From: Nocardiopsis sp. FIRDI 009
Lineage (GTDB): Bacteria > Actinomycetota > Actinomycetes > Streptosporangiales > Streptosporangiaceae
Direction of reading: 5' to 3'
Assembly: GCF_003386285.1 (NCBI RefSeq)
Contig: NZ_QPNC01000029.1
Coordinates: 43,693 to 107,692, forward strand
DNA: 64,000 bases
Part shown: in pieces, positions 34,084 to 42,481 of the stretch
How the letters are laid out: every line of letters starts with the position of its first letter
How positions within the stretch are numbered: the stretch's first letter is position 1
The notes under the pieces: generated by a model
What the model saw: only the letters and a program-made list of their open reading frames with translations
The model's database searches: none
Told to the model about the DNA's origin: nothing
Position numbers and translations under genes: made by a program

Positions 34084-35679
34084 GTGCCCGACACTTCCTC
34101 CCCCCGTCTCGATGACCGGCCACTGATCCCACGCCCCGACCAGGCGGTTCCAGGCGATTCCGACGGATTCACACTCACCACGGCCACCAGGGTGTCCGCG
34201 GACCCCGAGGCCCGGGGAACGCTGGCGTGGCTCCAACGTGAACTCGGCGCGTCGACTGGGCTCCCCCTGACCACCGGAGACGAGGACGACGCGCGGATCC
34301 GGCTCAGCGTCGACCCCGGGGCCGGACTCAGCCCGGAGGGCTACCGGTTGATCGTGGACGAGGAGGGCGCCATCGTCGTCGGCCACGACCCGGCGGGGGT
34401 GTTCTACGGCGCCCAGACCCTGCGGCAGCTACTGCCCGCGGACGTCTACCGCGGCGCGCCGCTCGACGGTGTGGAGTGGACCCTGCCCGCCGTGCGCGTC
34501 ACCGACGCCCCCCGGTTCCGCTGGCGCGGCGTGATGCTGGACGTGGCGCGGCACTTCGTCCCCAAGCGCGAGGTCCTGCGGTTCATCGACCTGCTGGCCG
34601 CGCACAAACTCAACGTCCTGCACCTGCACCTGACCGACGACCAGGGATGGCGGATCCAGATCCGGCGGTACCCGAAGCTGACCGAGGACGGTGGATGGCG
34701 TACCGAGAGCCAGGTGGGCGCCGGCACGCCCGCCGTGTTCGACGGGCGTCCCCACGGCGGGTTCTACACCCAGGACGACATCCGCGAGATCGTCGCCCAC
34801 GCCGCGGCCCGTCACATCACGGTGGTCCCGGAGATCGACGTCCCCGGCCACTCCCAGGCCGCCATCCACGCCTACCCCGAGCTGGGTGAGAGCGGCCGGA
34901 TCCCGGTGTGGACCCGGTGGGGGATCAGCGACAACGTCCTGGCCGTCACCGACGGGGTCCTGGACTTCTACAGGAACGTGTTCGACGAGCTGCTGGAGCT
35001 GTTCCCGAGCAGGTACGTACACGTGGGCGGCGACGAGTGCCCCAAGACCCAGTGGAAGGACAGCGAGTCCGCCCAGCGGAGGATCCGCGAGGAGGGGCTG
35101 GCCGACGAGGACGAGCTCCAGAGCTGGTTCATCCGCCGGTTCGACGAGTACCTGACAGCACGGGGGCGCAGGCTGGTCGGATGGGACGAGATCCTCGAAG
35201 GGGGGCTGGCACCGGGCGCGACGGTGATGTCCTGGCGCGGCCAGGAGGGCGGAGTGGCCGCGGCCCGGGCCGGGCACGACGTGGTCATGGCCCCGACCGC
35301 GACGTCCTACCTCGACTACCGGCAGTCCGAGTCCCCCGACGAGCCGGTCCCGGTCGGCACGCTCCTGCGCACCGAGGACGTCTACACGGCCGAGCCCGTC
35401 CCCGAGGGCCTGACCGAGGCGGAGGCCGAACACGTCCTGGGCGCCCAGGTCAACGTGTGGACCGAGCACATCGACTCGCCCCGGAGGCTGGACTACATGG
35501 TGTTCCCGCGCGTGGTCGCCTTCGCCGAGCAGGTGTGGTCCTCCGGTGACCGCGACTACGCCGAGTTCGAGCCCCGGTTGCGGGGACACCTGGACCGCCT
35601 GGACGCGGCCGGGGTGGAGTACCGGCCGCTGGACGGACCGCACCCGTGGCAGACCCGCCCGGGGGTCAGCGGCTGGTGA
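34084..35679 (+). CDS. Family 20 beta-N-acetylhexosaminidase
   Basis: Releases terminal GlcNAc from chito-oligosaccharides or glycans by substrate-assisted catalysis. The 531-residue protein has the GH20b N-terminal domain, then the barrel with RFRWRGVMLDVARHFVP, HLHLTDDQGWRIQI, VPEIDVPGHSQAAIHAYPEL and the catalytic Asp-Glu pair in HVGGDECPKTQW (about 313-324). No signal peptide is visible, so it is probably cytoplasmic and acts on imported chitobiose. GTG 34084 has AGGAG upstream. The DasR-type palindrome just before it indicates repression relieved by GlcN-6-P. Confidence 0.95.
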   Translation: MPDTSSPRLDDRPLIPRPDQAVPGDSDGFTLTTATRVSADPEARGTLAWLQRELGASTGLPLTTGDEDDARIRLSVDPGAGLSPEGYRLIVDEEGAIVVGHDPAGVFYGAQTLRQLLPADVYRGAPLDGVEWTLPAVRVTDAPRFRWRGVMLDVARHFVPKREVLRFIDLLAAHKLNVLHLHLTDDQGWRIQIRRYPKLTEDGGWRTESQVGAGTPAVFDGRPHGGFYTQDDIREIVAHAAARHITVVPEIDVPGHSQAAIHAYPELGESGRIPVWTRWGISDNVLAVTDGVLDFYRNVFDELLELFPSRYVHVGGDECPKTQWKDSESAQRRIREEGLADEDELQSWFIRRFDEYLTARGRRLVGWDEILEGGLAPGATVMSWRGQEGGVAAARAGHDVVMAPTATSYLDYRQSESPDEPVPVGTLLRTEDVYTAEPVPEGLTEAEAEHVLGAQVNVWTEHIDSPRRLDYMVFPRVVAFAEQVWSSGDRDYAEFEPRLRGHLDRLDAAGVEYRPLDGPHPWQTRPGVSGW

Positions 35680-35681
35680 CC

Positions 35682-35715
35682 TGCGGCGGTGGTCGGGCGC
35701 CCGACCACCGCCGCA
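35682..35715. terminator. Perfect 17-bp palindromic terminator
   Basis: TGCGGCGGTGGTCGGGC is followed immediately by its exact complement (35699-35715) after the hexosaminidase stop; no loop bases beyond the palindrome. It lies between convergent genes. Confidence 0.85.
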
Positions 35716-35800
35716 CGGACCCGGGCACCGCGGCCCGGGGCGGGGTTCGGCGGCGGGGTTTCGGCCCCCGGCCTCGGACGGGGTCAGGGGCCGGACGGGG

Positions 35801-37045
35801 TCAGAAGTAGGTGGCGACGGCGTCCACGACCGTGTCCTGGTCGTCCACCACGGGGATCACGCGCCAGCGGTCGAAGGCCGTGCACGGGTGGGAGATCCCG
35901 AAGGAGACCAGGTCCCCCGGGGCCACGCCCAGTTCGGGCGGGATCCGCAGGTAGGCGTGGTGGTCGTTGAGACCGGTGACCGCCGCGCCCGCGGCCCGCA
36001 CGGTCGTTCCGTCGGCGCGCCGCAGCGCACGGGGGATCGGGAAACCCTGGTCGTGGTTGGCCTCGCGGCGGCCCAGCGCGGCGATGGCCAGTCCCTCCTC
36101 CGGCACGGACACCACCCGCGCCCACAGCTCCAGGGCGCCCTCCAGGGAGTCGGGTCCCTCGGGGAGGCGGCGGTAGGGGGTGGTGCGCCGGTAGAGGCCG
36201 TCGTCGTGCGCGACGTAGGCGCCGCTGCGCAGGATCGGCAGCACGTCCTCGCGACCGCCGATCTCCTCGGCGACCAGGTCGAACCAGGCGCTGCCGCCCA
36301 CCGACAGCACCGGCCGGTCCAGGCCGTGCTCGGTCGTGAGCGCCGCGGCGTCGCCGCCCAGGTCACGGAGGAACGCGCGCACGGCGTCGGCGTCGTCGCC
36401 CAGAGGCCCCTCGTAACCGGCGACCCCGGCCAGCTCCAGGCCCGGCGCGGCGACGACGGCGCGCGCCACGGCGAGGAGCCGTTCGCGGGTACGACAGCCG
36501 GTGCGCCCGCCGGAAACGCCGCGTTCGACCAGGAGGCGCAGGGGGCGTCCGGTGGGGCGGTCGGCGAGGGCCCCGGCGGCTGCCGCCACGCCCTCGGTGG
36601 AGTCGGCGTAGAAGAGGAACTCGAAGTCGGGGTCGCGGTCGAGTTCGTCGGCGACCCAGCGCAGTGCCGCCCGGTCGAGGAGTTCGTTGGCGAGGATGAT
36701 CCGACGGACCCCGAAACGGCGGTAGGCCAGGACCTGGTTGGCGGTGGCGGCGGTGATCCCCCAGGCGCCCGCGTCCAGCTGGCGCTGGATCAACGCGGGG
36801 GCCATGGAGGTCTTGCCGTGCGGTGCGAGCGGCAGGCCGTGCCGCTCGGAGAACGCGGCGAGCGCCGCGATGTTGCGGTCGAGCGCGGAGGCGCGCAACA
36901 CCATGAGCGGCCAGGTGAAGGGACCAGAGAAGAGGTGGAACCGCCGGGCGGCGAACTCCTCCAGGGTGACGGGCTCGCCCGGCCACCAGAACCCCTTGGT
37001 CCGCCAGTCGACGTGTTCACTCGGGATGTCGAGCCGATCGGTCAC
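35801..37045 (-). CDS. D-serine dehydratase-like / amino-acid deaminase (alanine-racemase fold)
   Basis: A 414-residue fold-type III PLP protein of the DSD1/D-threonine-aldolase group. The PLP lysine is in LPLAPHGKTSMAPALI (about 71-86), with YADSTEGVAAAA, LVERGVSGGRTGCR, VLSVGGSAWFD further on. The C-terminal metal site of the family (His...Cys) appears as NDHHAYL and FGISHPCTAFDRW. Likely deaminates a D-amino acid or acts as aldolase on a beta-hydroxy D-amino acid. GTG 37045 has AGGAGG upstream with long spacing. Stands alone between terminators. Confidence 0.85.
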   Translation of the reverse strand: MTDRLDIPSEHVDWRTKGFWWPGEPVTLEEFAARRFHLFSGPFTWPLMVLRASALDRNIAALAAFSERHGLPLAPHGKTSMAPALIQRQLDAGAWGITAATANQVLAYRRFGVRRIILANELLDRAALRWVADELDRDPDFEFLFYADSTEGVAAAAGALADRPTGRPLRLLVERGVSGGRTGCRTRERLLAVARAVVAAPGLELAGVAGYEGPLGDDADAVRAFLRDLGGDAAALTTEHGLDRPVLSVGGSAWFDLVAEEIGGREDVLPILRSGAYVAHDDGLYRRTTPYRRLPEGPDSLEGALELWARVVSVPEEGLAIAALGRREANHDQGFPIPRALRRADGTTVRAAGAAVTGLNDHHAYLRIPPELGVAPGDLVSFGISHPCTAFDRWRVIPVVDDQDTVVDAVATYF

Positions 37046-37074
37046 GGTGCGTCCACGCCTCCTGTGTGCCGGTA

Positions 37075-37111
37075 CCCCGCTCCGGCCCCGAGGTTCGGGG
37101 CCGGAGCGGGG
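37075..37111 (-). terminator. Terminator of the GDPD gene
   Basis: CCCCGCTCCGGCCCCGA (37075-37091) and its complement (37095-37111) form a 17-bp stem with a three-base loop, on the minus strand downstream of the glycerophosphodiesterase gene and before the D-serine-dehydratase-like gene. Confidence 0.85.
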
Positions 37112-37168
37112 GAGGTGTCGGTCGGTCCGATCATCCCACCGGCGTCAGGCGCGCGGGGCGGCCGGGGG

Positions 37169-38134
37169 TCAGTCGTGCGCCGCGACCGGAGGCGCGGGCG
37201 GCGTGGACGGCGCCTCGGTGCGATCGGCGCCGAAGTCGTCGATGGCCTCGCGCCCGACCTCGGGGTAGTCGGTGATGAAACCGTCGACCCCCATCTCCAG
37301 GACGGCGTCCATGGTGGCGCGGTCGTTGATCGTGTAGGGCATGATCTCCATTCCGGCCTCCTGGACCCGGCCCACGTAGTCGGCGTCGATGTGCCTGTGG
37401 TTCGGGTTGATCATGGCGGCCCAGCCGTAGTCGTCGATCCGGTCCTCGGGGACCACACCCAGCAGGCCGTGCGGAACGGACCGCAGGATGTCCTGGGACT
37501 CGCGGACCGACTCCCAGTCGAAACTCTGGATGACCAGACGGCGGGGCTCCCACGGCGGGTTGCGCCGGAACCACCCCTCGCGCTCGAACAGCTCCTCGGC
37601 GACGGCGCGTTCGATGCCGGGGTAGCGCGCGGGCTCCTTGAGCTCCAGGAGGAGGTTGAGGTCGTGCTCCTCCATCCGGTCGAGGACCTCCCCCAGGGTG
37701 GGGACGGGCTCTCCCGCGAAGGCGGAGTCGTACCAGCTTCCGGCGTCGAGCCGGCGGATCTCCGCCATGGTGAAGTCCGAGACCCGGTAGGGCGCGCGGT
37801 CGGGAAAGACCGTCTCGACGTCGGTGGTCCGCTCCAGGGTGGTGTCGTGCATGATCACGGGTTCGCCGTCCGCGGTGAGCTGGACGTCGACCTCGACCGT
37901 CACGGCGCCCAGTTCGCGGGCGACGTCGATGGCGGCGAGGGTGTTCTCCGGTGCGTGCCCCGAGGCGCCGCGGTGGGAGACGGCGACCAGCGGGCGGTCG
38001 AAGACGGGGTGCTGGACGGCGAGGGACTCTGCGGTGGACTCTCGGGGGTCGAGGCCGGGAGCCCCGGCCGAGACGCCCGCGCTGGCGGTGATGAAGAGTG
38101 AAGCGGCTCCGACGACGATTCCGATGCGGCGCAC
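37169..38134 (-). CDS. Secreted glycerophosphodiester phosphodiesterase
   Basis: Hydrolyses glycerophosphodiesters to sn-glycerol-3-phosphate and an alcohol outside the cell. The 321-residue protein has an N-terminal signal peptide (RRIGIVVGAASLFITASAGVSAGA). The GDPD barrel follows: VSHRGASGHAPENTLAAI with the catalytic His-Arg and Glu, VEVDVQLTADGEPVIMHD with the metal ligands and second His, and ELKEPARYPG. GTG 38134 is preferred because GGGAGG precedes it and the signal peptide then starts correctly; the frame is open up to 38263. Could supply phosphate or glycerol from lipid or teichoic acid debris. Confidence 0.9.
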   Translation of the reverse strand: MRRIGIVVGAASLFITASAGVSAGAPGLDPRESTAESLAVQHPVFDRPLVAVSHRGASGHAPENTLAAIDVARELGAVTVEVDVQLTADGEPVIMHDTTLERTTDVETVFPDRAPYRVSDFTMAEIRRLDAGSWYDSAFAGEPVPTLGEVLDRMEEHDLNLLLELKEPARYPGIERAVAEELFEREGWFRRNPPWEPRRLVIQSFDWESVRESQDILRSVPHGLLGVVPEDRIDDYGWAAMINPNHRHIDADYVGRVQEAGMEIMPYTINDRATMDAVLEMGVDGFITDYPEVGREAIDDFGADRTEAPSTPPAPPVAAHD

Positions 38135-38393
38135 CGGACCTCCCAAGTTCGCGTGGACTGGCCGAATTGCTCCATCAGGGTGGATGCGGATGGTGACCCC
38201 TCGATGACCGTGCGCGGAGCGTCGGGTAATGGGCATCCCATCTTCTGGTACGGGGCAGGTCACACCCTTCCCGGATTTTCACCCAATGAAGCGAATGAAT
38301 TACGTCATGTACCGGTTTTGACTGGAGAGCCCCCCGCGAATCACCTAGAGTCCTGAAACCATCACTAGTAGTAGTCGATGGGAAGGAACGATG
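38135..38393. other. Divergent promoter region, GDPD / acidic secreted protein
   Basis: Lower in GC than its surroundings. TTGACT (38318-38323) and TAGAGT (38346-38351) resemble promoter boxes for the rightward gene, but their 22-bp spacing is too long for a normal sigma factor. GGAAGGA (38381-38387) is a good ribosome binding site for ATG 38394. Confidence 0.4.
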
Positions 38394-39920
38394 ATGCGCA
38401 AGCACCACACGAGGTGGGTCGCGCTCCTGGGCGCCGCCACGCTCTCGACCACCGGGCTGACAGGTCTCGCGGGACCGGCGGTGGCGGCGGACGACAAGGA
38501 CCCGCGGGTGATCAACTGGCCGGTGGTCGAGCAGGCGGTCTCCTCGTACCGGATCGACGGGTTCGAGATCGGTTACCTGCCCCCCGGACTGGACAGGTTC
38601 GGGCTCAACGCCTCCTCACTGACGGACCGACGGGGCAACAGCCAGTCGCAGATCTCCTGGGTGCAGGGCCCCGACCAGCTCTACGGGCGCGTGATGATCC
38701 TGCGATCGGAGCGGGTCCAGACCCTGGAGGACCTGCGCGACCTGCGGTACGCCCACCTGCCCGACCGCGGACTGGAACGGATGGAGGGCGGCGAGGGGTC
38801 CGAGCGCGAGGCCTACGTCTCGGAGTCCACGGGCGACATGTTCTGGCTGGAGGAACCCGGGGTCGCGGTCACCATCCATCTGCGGCCGGAGCGGTGGAAC
38901 GGCGACGAGCTGCGGCGGATGGCGGAGTCGGTGGTCGGGGCCTTTGCGCCGGATGCCGAGGGGGCCTCGGAGGAGGCGCAGGAGGACGTCCAGAACGACA
39001 CGGGTGAGGCCGGGGAGAGCACCGGGACCGGCGAGTCCGAGGCGGCTGAGGAGAACGGAGAGACCGCCGAGGTGGAGGCGCCCGAACAGGCCACGGAGGC
39101 TGTCGAGGCCGAGGCAGCCGAGGAAGCCGCAGGCACGGGGGAGGCTGAGGAAGCCGAAGAGCCCGCTCAGGAGGCTTCGGTCGAGGAGGTCGCGGGATCG
39201 AACGCCCTCGGGGAGACGGGGGGCGAGACCGCGGAGGCCGGCGCGGAGCAGGCGCCCGCGCAGGACGCTGCGGTCGGGGAGCAGGAGGACACCGACGCCG
39301 TCGAGGTGACCGCCGAGGAGGTGGCCGCGGTGGAGGTGCCCGCCGAGGACGGCGACGCGGTCGAGGTGACCGCCGAGGACGTCGCGGCGACCGGCGGCGA
39401 CGCGTCCGGGGCGGAGGAGGCGGACACCGGATCCGACCAGCCCGAGACGACCAGCTCCCGACGGGTGAAGGAGTGCCTGATCGACGAGTTCGTGGTCTTC
39501 GACTACACCGACGCCGAGCAGGACCGGGGATCGACGTCCGCCGTCTCCGGCGACACCACCGAGCAGCCGCTGAGCCGTGCACAGCTGACCGACGAGCAGC
39601 GCGACGAACTGCTCGCCACCGTCTGGTACCACGGCACCGAGGTCGAGAAGAACGCGGCCACGGACCACTGCGCCGACAGCCTCGACATGCGGCGCTCCGA
39701 CATCGAGGCCGTGCTCGCCGAGATCGCCGACCTGATCGCCCGGCTGATCGAGGAGGCCGAGGCCAAGGCGACCGAGGGCATGGAGGAGATCGTCCACTCG
39801 GCCACCGAGACGCACGCGTCCGGGCCGGGTGAGGCCGGTGGTCTCGAACCGATGGACGACGCGGAGTGGGAGGAGCTGTGGAACTCCCTGCCGTGGAGCT
39901 TCGAGATGGAGGTGCCGTGA
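38394..39920 (+). CDS. Secreted Glu/Ala-rich low-complexity protein, function unknown
   Basis: A 508-residue protein with a Sec signal peptide (HHTRWVALLGAATLSTTGLTGLAGPAVA, cleavage near AVA-AD). Residues about 35-180 form a compact domain I do not recognise (VINWPVVEQAVSSYRIDGFEIGYLPPGL, QISWVQGPDQLYGRVMILRS). About 185-355 is an acidic Glu/Ala/Thr-rich linker with imperfect repeats such as DAVEVTAEEVAAVEVPAED. The C-terminal 150 residues contain two cysteines (KECLIDEF, DHCADS) likely joined by a disulphide, and an amphipathic helix (IEAVLAEIADLIARLIEEAEAKATEGM). ATG 38394 is spaced better from GGAAGGA than ATG 38391. Confidence 0.72.
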   Translation: MRKHHTRWVALLGAATLSTTGLTGLAGPAVAADDKDPRVINWPVVEQAVSSYRIDGFEIGYLPPGLDRFGLNASSLTDRRGNSQSQISWVQGPDQLYGRVMILRSERVQTLEDLRDLRYAHLPDRGLERMEGGEGSEREAYVSESTGDMFWLEEPGVAVTIHLRPERWNGDELRRMAESVVGAFAPDAEGASEEAQEDVQNDTGEAGESTGTGESEAAEENGETAEVEAPEQATEAVEAEAAEEAAGTGEAEEAEEPAQEASVEEVAGSNALGETGGETAEAGAEQAPAQDAAVGEQEDTDAVEVTAEEVAAVEVPAEDGDAVEVTAEDVAATGGDASGAEEADTGSDQPETTSSRRVKECLIDEFVVFDYTDAEQDRGSTSAVSGDTTEQPLSRAQLTDEQRDELLATVWYHGTEVEKNAATDHCADSLDMRRSDIEAVLAEIADLIARLIEEAEAKATEGMEEIVHSATETHASGPGEAGGLEPMDDAEWEELWNSLPWSFEMEVP

Positions 39921-40313
39921 GGCGGCCGGATCCGCGGGGCCCGGCCGAGGCGGGACCGGAACGGGGCGCGGCCGTGGTCGGGTGACCGGCTGAGCGCGCG
40001 GCCGTGGGCGGTCCGAAGCCGCACGGGCGGCGCGTGACCGTGGCCGTGGCCGGGTGCCGACCGGCCGGGCCGGGGGGAGAGCCTCCGGCCGGGCAGCACG
40101 AGGCGGGCGGAGCGTGGGCGCCCCTATACCAATGGTGGCCCGGGGTTGGGTCGAGACGCCAGCCTCGGGCCACTGGCCTGTGGACAGAGCGCCACGGGCC
40201 GCGGCCCTGGGATACGGTCGGCTCGACGCCCCTATCCGGTGACCGCTGTCACGTCCGCGCGGTACCCGGGGTCCGCCGGAGCGGGCGGGTGTCCCCGACC
40301 CCCGAGGAGAGCC
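39921..40313. other. Intergenic region upstream of gamma-glutamyltransferase
   Basis: No gene is supported in 393 bp. A pocket with CTATACCAATGG (around 40130) is relatively AT-rich and could hold the promoter. GAGGAGA just before 40314 is the ribosome binding site. Confidence 0.4.
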
Positions 40314-42113
40314 ATGCCCCGTTTCACCACGCGCCCCCAGCTCCGCGGCGACTTCGGAATGGTCGCCTCCACCCACTGGCTCGCCAGCGCCACCGGCATG
40401 TCCGTACTCGAACGCGGCGGTAACGCCTTCGACGCGGCCGTCGCCGCGGGTTTCACCCTCCAGGTCGTCGAGCCCCACCTCAACGGGCTCGGTGGGGAGG
40501 TTCCGGCACTCCTCCAACCCGCCGGAGGGTCCCCCCGCGTGCTGTGCGGCCAGGGGGTCTCCCCCGCCGCCGCCACCCCGGACGCCTTCGCGGACATGGA
40601 CCTCATCCCCGGCAACGGCGTGCTCGCCGCCACCGTCCCCGGAGCCTTCGACGCCTGGATGCTGCTCCTGCGCGACCACGGCACCATGACCGTGCGCGAG
40701 GTCCTCGACCACGCCATCGGCCTCGCCGAACGCGGCTACCCCGTCCTGGAACGGATCGCCGGGGCCGTCACCGCGCTCGCCCCGGTCTTCACCCGGCACT
40801 GGCCCGGATCGGCCGAGGTCTACCTCCCCCACGGCTCCGCCCCCGGGCGCGGAACCCGCCTGCGCAACCCCGCCCTGGCCGCCACCTACCGTCGGATCGT
40901 CACCGAGGCCGAACACGCCGGTTCCGACCGCGAGACCCAGATCGAGGCGGCCCGGCGCGCCTGGTCGCACGGGTTCGTCGCCGAGGCCGTGGGGGCGTTC
41001 CTCGCCGCACCCGTCCCCGACGGGTCGGGGGTGCCCCGCCGGGCCCTGCTCACCGCCCAGGACATGGCCGACTGGAGCGCCACCTTCGAGGACCCGGTGA
41101 GCGTCACCCACGGCGTGCACACCGTGCACAAGACCGGCCCGTGGGGACAGGGGCCGGTCATGCTCCAGCAACTGCGGATCGCCGAGGCCCTGGGCACCGG
41201 CCACGACGTCCGCGAGGGGACCAGCGCCGAGTTCGTGCACCGGGTGACCGAAGCCGCCAAACTCGCCTTCGCCGACCGGGAGTCCTGGTACGGCGACCCC
41301 GAGCACGTCGACGTCCCCCTCAAGGAGCTCCTCTCCGCCGACCACGCCGCCCGGCTCGCCGCCCGCGTCGACGACCGTCGGGCCGTCCCCGTGCCGCGAC
41401 CCGATCCGGTCGCCGGACGCGCCCCCTTCATCCCGCCCCTGTACGAGGTCGGCGCGACCCCCGGCGACCGCACCACCGGCGAGCCCACGGTCGGCCCCAC
41501 CGGCGCCACACCGGCCGACCGGCGCGGCGACACCTGTCACGTGGACGTGGTCGACGCGCACGGCAACATGGTCTCGGCCACCCCGAGCGGTGGGTGGCTC
41601 AGCAGCTCACCGGTCATCCCCGCCCTGGGCTTCCCGCTCGGCACCCGCGCACAGATGTTCTGGCTCGACCCCGCCTCCCCCAACGTCCTCGCGCCCCGCA
41701 AACGGCCGCGCACCACCCTGTCCCCCACCCTCGTGACCCGCGAGGACGGCCAGGCGGTCCTCGCGATCGGGACGCCCGGCGGCGACCAGCAGGACCAGTG
41801 GACGTTCACCGCCCTGCTGCGGATCCTCCACGGGGTCGACGACCTCCAGGAGGCGCTGGACACCCCGATGTTCCACACCAGCGCCTTCCCCAGTTCCTTC
41901 CACCCGAGGGAGACCGTGCCGGGACACCTGATCGTCGAACCCGGGATCGGTGAGGACGTCATCGCCGACCTGGTCGGTCGGGGGCACCGGGTCGAGGTCG
42001 CCGACGCCTGGACGCTCGGCCGGCTGGCCGCCGTGGCGCGCGATCCGGACACGGGTGAGCTTCGGGCCGCCGCCGACGCGCGCGGATCGCAGGGGTACGC
42101 GGTGGGACGCTGA
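40314..42113 (+). CDS. Gamma-glutamyltransferase family protein (YwrD-like)
   Basis: A 599-residue N-terminal-nucleophile hydrolase. MVASTHWLASATGMSVLERGGNAFDAAVAAGFTLQVVEPHLNGLGGE is the usual GGT opening. The autoprocessing/catalytic Thr lies in GDTCHVDVVDAHGNMVSATPS (about 404), where GGTs have the TTH/DTT motif; RTTLSPTLV and GTPGGDQQDQW complete the small subunit. No signal peptide is visible, so unlike classical GGT it appears cytoplasmic, as in the YwrD-like or acylase-like branch. Natural substrate uncertain. ATG 40314 follows GAGGAGA. Confidence 0.9.
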   Translation: MPRFTTRPQLRGDFGMVASTHWLASATGMSVLERGGNAFDAAVAAGFTLQVVEPHLNGLGGEVPALLQPAGGSPRVLCGQGVSPAAATPDAFADMDLIPGNGVLAATVPGAFDAWMLLLRDHGTMTVREVLDHAIGLAERGYPVLERIAGAVTALAPVFTRHWPGSAEVYLPHGSAPGRGTRLRNPALAATYRRIVTEAEHAGSDRETQIEAARRAWSHGFVAEAVGAFLAAPVPDGSGVPRRALLTAQDMADWSATFEDPVSVTHGVHTVHKTGPWGQGPVMLQQLRIAEALGTGHDVREGTSAEFVHRVTEAAKLAFADRESWYGDPEHVDVPLKELLSADHAARLAARVDDRRAVPVPRPDPVAGRAPFIPPLYEVGATPGDRTTGEPTVGPTGATPADRRGDTCHVDVVDAHGNMVSATPSGGWLSSSPVIPALGFPLGTRAQMFWLDPASPNVLAPRKRPRTTLSPTLVTREDGQAVLAIGTPGGDQQDQWTFTALLRILHGVDDLQEALDTPMFHTSAFPSSFHPRETVPGHLIVEPGIGEDVIADLVGRGHRVEVADAWTLGRLAAVARDPDTGELRAAADARGSQGYAVGR

Positions 42114-42242
42114 ACGCCAGGAGAACGCGGCCGAACACCTGGGCGAGGTCCGGGCGACGTGTGCCGAGCACGCGCCGGAAGGGGGCGCCCAGCTGTGCGG
42201 ATCCCCTTGCCAAATCGTCCGGGCACTGCTTATGTAGACCCT

Positions 42243-42452
42243 GTGCGACGGGCCCCGGCGCTGATCCGGGCGTGTACCCGCAGAACTCAATACCACCGAA
42301 AACAGGGTCAGTGCGCTGACTCCCCCTCCCTCAGCGACGACCCTGTCCCCCTCCTGAACCGAGACCTGCCTTCCCCTCCCGGCTGGGTTCTTCGGACAAG
42401 GAGAGACGAGCGGGCCGTGGTGCCACCAGTGCGGTGACGCCGCGGCCCGCTC
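42243..42452 (+). ncRNA. Candidate orphan small RNA
   Basis: Downstream of TTGCCA-N18-TATGTA the plus strand carries hairpin CCCGG/CCGGG (42254-42270), a two-tier hairpin ACAGGGTC (42302-42309) with GACCCTGT (42339-42346) enclosing CGCTGA/TCAGCG, and a terminator-like stem GAGCGGGCCG (42408-42417) with CGGCCCGCTC (42443-42452). No open frame downstream on this strand would explain it as a leader, because the next gene is on minus. It matches no RNA family I know (not tmRNA, RNase P, SRP or ydaO by motif). Existence is inference. Confidence 0.4.
42408..42452. terminator. Hairpin terminator between GGT/sRNA and NlpC genes
   Basis: Ten-base arms GAGCGGGCCG and CGGCCCGCTC, with a small TGGTGCCACCA dyad in the loop. 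Placed 30 bp downstream of the NlpC/P60 stop on minus. Confidence 0.7.
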
Positions 42453-42481
42453 TCGTTCCCCGACGGTGCGGGGCCGCGGCC

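Larger units (their letters stand above)
42114..42481. other. Intergenic region holding a candidate structured RNA
   Basis: No coding gene. The region has a promoter-like TTGCCA-N18-TATGTA (42207-42236) pointing right and three clear hairpins; it is listed below as a putative ncRNA. The last hairpin also lies 30 bp beyond the NlpC gene stop on the minus strand and can terminate it. Confidence 0.55.

Noticed and set aside
38616..41561. 981-codon antisense open frame across the acidic protein and GGT genes
   Set aside because: It is opposite two well-supported genes with signal peptide or catalytic motifs and has shadow composition.
42159..42437. 92-codon open frame inside the sRNA candidate
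   Set aside because: Arg/Pro-rich shadow-like composition, no binding site, and it runs through the hairpins.
42243..42452. c-di-AMP (ydaO) riboswitch controlling the NlpC/P60 gene
   Set aside because: Actinobacterial wall-hydrolase genes often have one, but the hairpins lie downstream of the gene on its own strand and the ydaO consensus blocks are absent.
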